From: Fimbriimonadaceae bacterium
Lineage (GTDB): Bacteria > Armatimonadota > Fimbriimonadia > Fimbriimonadales > Fimbriimonadaceae
Direction of reading: 5' to 3'
Assembly (NCBI GenBank): GCA_022842565.1
Contig: JALHPH010000037.1
Coordinates: forward strand, 1-9,564
Length of the DNA: 9,564 nucleotides
Part shown: piece after piece, positions 6,570 to 9,564 of the stretch
Layout: every line of letters begins with the position of its first letter
How positions within the stretch are numbered: the stretch's first letter is position 1
The notes under the pieces: model-generated
What the model was told of the DNA's origin: nothing
The model's input: the letters and a program-made list of their open reading frames with translations, nothing else
Databases searched by the model: none
Program-made: the position numbers and the translations under genes

Positions 6570-7600
6570 TCTTGATTCTGAAGAACGGGTGCCCCGAGTC
6601 GGTCATGACTGAACTGACCGACCGGATGCAGGAATTGGGATACATCGTTAACCCAATCATTGGCGTCGAGAAAACCATCCTCGCTGGCATCGGTGGGCAA
6701 GAGCACGACAAGGTCGACGCGATTGAGCAACTGCGCGCCCACGAGTGGATCGACGATGTACTCGTCATCACGCGCCCCTTCAAACTGGTTGCGCGCGACT
6801 ATCGGCCAGAATCGACGGTCATCGATCTGGGCGATGGCGTGACGGTTGGTGGGAATGACATCTGTATGATGGCCGGGCCCTGCACCGTGGAAACGGAAGA
6901 CCAGCTGATGACGATCGCTGCAGAGGTCGCCCGAAGCGGCGCTAAGGTTCTGCGAGGCGGCGCCTACAAGCCCAGCACTTCGCCTTACAGCTTCCAGGGG
7001 CTGGGCATCGAGGCGCTGAAGATGCTCCGGCATGCCGCTCAAACCTACGGGTTGAAGGTGATCACTGAAGTCATGGACCCCCGCAAGGTCGAGTTGGTCA
7101 GCGAATACGCGGACATCCTCCAGGTCGGCACCCGCAATATGCAGAACTACGATCTGCTGCGCGAAGTCGGGCTAGGCTCCCGAGCCGTGATGCTGAAACG
7201 CGGCATGAGCGCCAAGATCGAGGAGTGGCTTTTGGCCGCGGAATACGTAGCGGCTGGCGGCAACGAGCGAATCATCCTGTGCGAAAGGGGCGTGCGAACC
7301 TTCGAGACCGCGACCCGCAACACGCTCGATTTAGCATCAGTGCCATTGGTCAAGTCACTGAGCCACCTGCCGGTGGTGATTGACCCCAGCCAAGGCACGG
7401 GTCGGCGCGACCTTGTGGCGGCGCTCAGCAAGGGAGCCATCGCAGTGGGCGCCGATGGACTGCTGATCGAAGTTCACCCGAACCCGGATCACGCGCTGAA
7501 AGACGGCGCCCAGAGCATGACGATTCAGCAGTATCGGGATCTCATCCCCGCGCTCAAGCGGATCGCCAGCGCAGTGGATCGTGGACTACCACTGAACTAA
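6566..7600 (+). CDS. aroF: DAHP synthase, Thermotoga/Bacillus type, with altered active site
   Basis: This 344-residue protein belongs to the 3-deoxy-7-phosphoheptulonate synthase family, which joins PEP and erythrose-4-phosphate as the first step of the shikimate pathway. An N-terminal ferredoxin-like (ACT-like) regulatory domain (about 1-72, MILILKNG to VLVITRPFKL) precedes a TIM barrel. In T. maritima DAHP synthase this extra domain mediates Tyr/Phe feedback inhibition. Barrel motifs are AGPCTVET (103-110, metal ligand Cys106), LRGGAYKP (129-136), QVGTRNMQN (186-194), LKRGMSAKIEEW (210-221), CERGVRTFE (239-247), IEVHPNPDHA (Glu302) and KDGAQS (Asp313). Two usually fixed residues differ: the metal-ligand His of DPSH(G/A)TGRR is Gln276, and the Arg of KPRTSP is Ser137. 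The rest is well preserved and no frame damage is seen. It could be a working variant, a weakened enzyme, or an enzyme with shifted specificity. Its TAA overlaps the stop of the convergent ATP-grasp gene. Confidence 0.9.
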   Translation: MILILKNGCPESVMTELTDRMQELGYIVNPIIGVEKTILAGIGGQEHDKVDAIEQLRAHEWIDDVLVITRPFKLVARDYRPESTVIDLGDGVTVGGNDICMMAGPCTVETEDQLMTIAAEVARSGAKVLRGGAYKPSTSPYSFQGLGIEALKMLRHAAQTYGLKVITEVMDPRKVELVSEYADILQVGTRNMQNYDLLREVGLGSRAVMLKRGMSAKIEEWLLAAEYVAAGGNERIILCERGVRTFETATRNTLDLASVPLVKSLSHLPVVIDPSQGTGRRDLVAALSKGAIAVGADGLLIEVHPNPDHALKDGAQSMTIQQYRDLIPALKRIASAVDRGLPLN

Positions 7601-8799
7601 CCCATTTCGCTTGCGCTCTTGGCGGCGGGGGCTTTGGCAAAAAAGTCGGTGTAGAAGCGCGGCACGTAGGTCTCTAGCAGCTCGGAAATCCGCTCATAGG
7701 ATTTGCTCTGCAAGATCAGACCGGCGTGCTGCGCTTTCTTCAGTCGCCAGACCACTTCGGGGTCGTTATATGCGCTCATGTCCGGCCATTGTTGCTGCGC
7801 CAGGGTCGCGATCAGGGCCGCATGGTTCCGCTTGGGCTTTGGGATGGCGTAATGGGCAAGGTCCTCTGCCGTCTCCAGCCGGGCCCATTCCACCCACAGG
7901 TTGATTCCGGTAGCGGCCTCCACCATCTCGGCGATGTGCGCACCACCAACCCGAGCGGAGGTCTCCAGGAAGTACGCTTGTCCATCCTGGCCCAGAATGA
8001 ACTCGCTGTGCGACACGCCGTAGCGCAGGCCGAGCCCGGGCATGAGGGTCTTATTGATCGCGAGCAGTTGGCGCTCAATCGGCGAATTGTGCGGAACAGT
8101 ACGGGTGGTGAACACACGGCCACCGTGAAACACCTCCATGGGCGGCGTTCCGTAGGCGCTCGCGCACGCGAAAACGACTTTGGAGTCTTTCACCACCGAA
8201 TCAACGTGGGCGATGGTGCCCGGAATAAACTGCTCAAGCAGATAGAAGCTTTGCTGGTCGCCAAGCTGGTTCAGTTCATGCCACAGCTGGTCCGCCGATT
8301 CGATCTTAAATATACCGATGGCGTTCGCCTGGAAACGTGGCTTCAGCACATAGGGCGGTGGGCAGCGCTGCATGAACTCCGCAACGCGTGTATGGTGAAC
8401 GATGCCCACGAAATCAGGGATCGGAATTCCGGCGTCGCGCGCACGTCCGCGCATGGCCAGCTTGTCGCGGAAATTCCGTGCGGTGGTGTCTCCCATCCCC
8501 GGCACGCGAAGGTGCTCACGCAGAGCGGCTGCTTTTTCTACATCGAAGTCATCGAGCGCGACTACGCGATCAATGATCTCGGTACGTGCCAGGTAGCTCA
8601 CCGAGAGGATCAGGTGCTGAAGGTTCCACTCTTTCTTGGGGTCTGGGACGTAGAAAATCTGGTCGATTTCCGTCGGCCATTGGGCGCCCTTCAGGCTCTC
8701 TCCGGTGACCAATAAGACCCGCCATCCACGTTGCTTGCATTCGCGCATGAAGGCTGCGCCCTTTTCGAAACTAGCAATACAAAGAATAGTGCCTGCCAA
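7597..8799 (-). CDS. ATP-grasp domain protein of unknown substrate
   Basis: This 400-residue protein has the ATP-grasp fold, which joins a carboxylate (via an acyl phosphate) to an amine or similar nucleophile. An N-terminal Rossmann-like segment starts GTILCIASFEKG. The ATP-binding lysine is probably Lys153 in YVLKPRF, and the hinge/adenine segment is LLEQFIPG (187-194). Metal-binding acids are probably Glu266 (HSEF) and Glu279 in FLETSARVGGAHI (277-289). That motif has Ser281 where many ATP-grasp enzymes have Asn, and Arg283 plus GG are kept. The C-terminal part (about 325-400) is less conserved. Translation probably starts at TTG 8799: there is no ATG nearby, the N-terminus aligns well with the fold from there, and GGAGG lies 11 bases upstream. 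The gene stands alone, convergent with aroF and divergent from the MIP channel gene, with no ligase partner, carrier protein or transporter next to it. The substrate cannot be named. Confidence 0.85.
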   Translation of the reverse strand: MAGTILCIASFEKGAAFMRECKQRGWRVLLVTGESLKGAQWPTEIDQIFYVPDPKKEWNLQHLILSVSYLARTEIIDRVVALDDFDVEKAAALREHLRVPGMGDTTARNFRDKLAMRGRARDAGIPIPDFVGIVHHTRVAEFMQRCPPPYVLKPRFQANAIGIFKIESADQLWHELNQLGDQQSFYLLEQFIPGTIAHVDSVVKDSKVVFACASAYGTPPMEVFHGGRVFTTRTVPHNSPIERQLLAINKTLMPGLGLRYGVSHSEFILGQDGQAYFLETSARVGGAHIAEMVEAATGINLWVEWARLETAEDLAHYAIPKPKRNHAALIATLAQQQWPDMSAYNDPEVVWRLKKAQHAGLILQSKSYERISELLETYVPRFYTDFFAKAPAAKSASEMG

Positions 8800-8894
8800 G
8801 CTCTTGATATCCTCCCCGAAGGACCCATCTTACCGCGTACTCCTGCGGCCATTACCAAGGTCCTTCCGTCTTGCATTTGTACGGTAAGTGAACA
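8800..8894. promoter_or_regulatory. Divergent intergenic region, ATP-grasp / MIP channel
   Basis: This 95-base gap must hold the promoters of both divergent genes. Leftward, TAAGAT is a plausible -10 and a TTGGTA lies further upstream, but 20 bases separate them, more than usual. Rightward, TACGGT at 8880-8885 is the only -10-like box near the start. No strong operator-like repeat or riboswitch fold is seen. Confidence 0.35.
8811..8815 (-). promoter_or_regulatory. Ribosome binding site of the ATP-grasp gene
   Basis: GGAGG on the minus strand (within GGGGAGGAT), 11 bases before the TTG start codon at 8799. It is the strongest Shine-Dalgarno in the window and the main support for a TTG start; the spacing is a little long. 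Confidence 0.6.
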
Positions 8895-9545
8895 ATGAAA
8901 CGATACATCACGGAGTTCGTGGGCACCATGCTGCTCATCTTCACCATCGGCGGCGTAGTTGTGGGAGGTGGTGACGCCATCGGCATCGGTATCGGGCTGA
9001 TGGCACTGGTCTACATGGGCGGTGCCGTCTCGGGCGCTCACTATAACCCTGCCGTAACGATCTGCCTGGCGGTCCTTCGCAAGATGGAAACGCGCGATGT
9101 CGGACCGTACTTGGCCGCCCAAGTGCTGGGAGCCACGGTCGGCGCTTTTCTGGGTCAGGTCGCTTTCGGCAACAGCTTCGCGCCCATGCCCGGGCCAACG
9201 GTTTCTTCCGTCTCGGCACTGCTGGTGGAGGTCATGTTTACCTTTATGCTCGCCCTGACCATTCTGAATGTGGCCGCGAGCAAACGCACCAGCGGAAATC
9301 CCTACTTTGGCCTGGCGATTGGCGCGGTTGTGGTTGCTGGCGCGTTGGCGGGTGGCGGAGTCTCGGGCGGGGCATTTAACCCTGCCGTGGGCATCGGCCC
9401 AACCCTTGTGCACAGCATGGCGGGCAAGGGAACGCTGGAGCACCTGTGGCTTTATCTTGTGGGCCCCATCGCGGGTGGCCTGCTGGCGGCCCTTGTCTTC
9501 CAGGTCCAGGAGCCTTCGAAGGAAGTGGCGAAAGAGCCGAGTTGA
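8895..9545 (+). CDS. MIP family channel (aquaporin-like) with NPAV second motif
   Basis: This 216-residue integral membrane protein of the major intrinsic protein (aquaporin/glycerol facilitator) family passively conducts water or small neutral solutes. The sequence shows six hydrophobic membrane segments and the two half-helix loops of the internal duplication: SGAHYNPAVT with NPA at 51-53 and SGGAFNPAVG with NPA at 162-164. Both NPA motifs are intact. The residue after the second NPA, an Arg of the ar/R selectivity filter in AqpZ and GlpF, is Val165 here, so the pore should be wider or less polar at its narrowest point. The short length and absence of GlpF-type insertions are more like AqpZ. 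The C-terminal tail is charged (EPSKEVAKEPS). It is divergent from the ATP-grasp gene with 95 bases between start codons; no clear Shine-Dalgarno is seen. A TACGGT box (8880-8885) ends 9 bases before the ATG. Confidence 0.92.
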   Translation: MKRYITEFVGTMLLIFTIGGVVVGGGDAIGIGIGLMALVYMGGAVSGAHYNPAVTICLAVLRKMETRDVGPYLAAQVLGATVGAFLGQVAFGNSFAPMPGPTVSSVSALLVEVMFTFMLALTILNVAASKRTSGNPYFGLAIGAVVVAGALAGGGVSGGAFNPAVGIGPTLVHSMAGKGTLEHLWLYLVGPIAGGLLAALVFQVQEPSKEVAKEPS

Positions 9546-9550
9546 GCACA

Positions 9551-9564
9551 ATGGAACAGCGTGG
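9551..9564 (+). CDS. Possible start of the next gene (3' truncated)
   Basis: An ATG five bases after the MIP channel stop opens a frame reading MEQR before the window ends. The close spacing is typical of operons in this window, but only four full codons are visible and no clear ribosome binding site precedes it. It could be a chance ATG. Confidence 0.3.

Noticed and set aside
7726..8715. A 329-codon open frame antisense to the ATP-grasp gene
   Set aside because: It is a shadow of the ATP-grasp coding sequence. The translation is rich in Arg, His and Gly with no domain pattern, while the opposite strand shows clear ATP-grasp motifs.
8691..9551. A 286-codon open frame antisense to the MIP channel gene
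   Set aside because: The sense strand encodes both NPA motifs and six membrane segments; the antisense product is a low-complexity charged translation.
1..9564. A single new multi-gene defence, mobile or secondary-metabolite system
   Set aside because: The genes belong to ordinary metabolic or transport families with differing orientation. There is no transposase, nuclease, toxin, CRISPR repeat or synthase cluster; the unusual features are within single proteins and in short DNA motifs.

Overview
The window is about 9.6 kb of densely packed, moderately high-GC bacterial chromosome. It holds nine recognisable genes, plus what may be the first bases of a tenth at the right edge. No rRNA, tRNA, CRISPR array, insertion sequence, phage gene or plasmid function is visible, and no stretch longer than about 100 bases lacks a gene. 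The content (a DPP-IV-type S9 peptidase, a two-subunit 3-oxoacid CoA-transferase, MtnA, a Thermotoga/Bacillus-type DAHP synthase behind a HisC-family aminotransferase, an ATP-grasp protein, a MIP channel) fits a free-living heterotroph. The look of the proteins suggests a poorly sampled phylum such as Armatimonadota (Fimbriimonas-like), but nothing here is diagnostic and that placement is a guess.

Left part (1-3659): a 5'-truncated DPP-IV-like serine peptidase runs rightward. It meets a leftward operon head-on. In transcription order that operon is a small receiver-like protein (3659-3315), CoA-transferase subunit A (3281-2589) and subunit B (2562-1906). Subunits A and B together would move CoA between an acyl-CoA and a 3-oxoacid, in ketone-body or short-chain-acid catabolism.

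Middle part (3699-7600): four rightward genes. They are mtnA (methionine salvage), a small lipoprotein with two Ig-like domains, a hisC-family aminotransferase, and aroF (DAHP synthase), which overlaps the aminotransferase by 4 bases. The last two are probably translationally coupled, which hints that the aminotransferase serves aromatic amino acid synthesis as well as, or instead of, histidine. The DAHP synthase is the most unusual protein here. Two positions that are nearly fixed in its family are changed: the metal-ligand His of DPSH is Gln276, and the Arg of KPRTSP is Ser137.

Right part (7597-9564): a leftward orphan ATP-grasp enzyme ends head-on against aroF. A divergent MIP channel follows, whose second NPA motif is followed by Val instead of the filter Arg.

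DNA-level signals: both convergent gene pairs end in the same CTAA overlap of stop codons, leaving no intergenic room for terminators. Several genes carry a TANNNT box 6-7 bases before the ATG and no Shine-Dalgarno, suggesting leaderless transcripts. A near-palindromic decamer, ACCA(AA/TT)TGGT, occurs six times exactly inside genes, far more than chance would predict.
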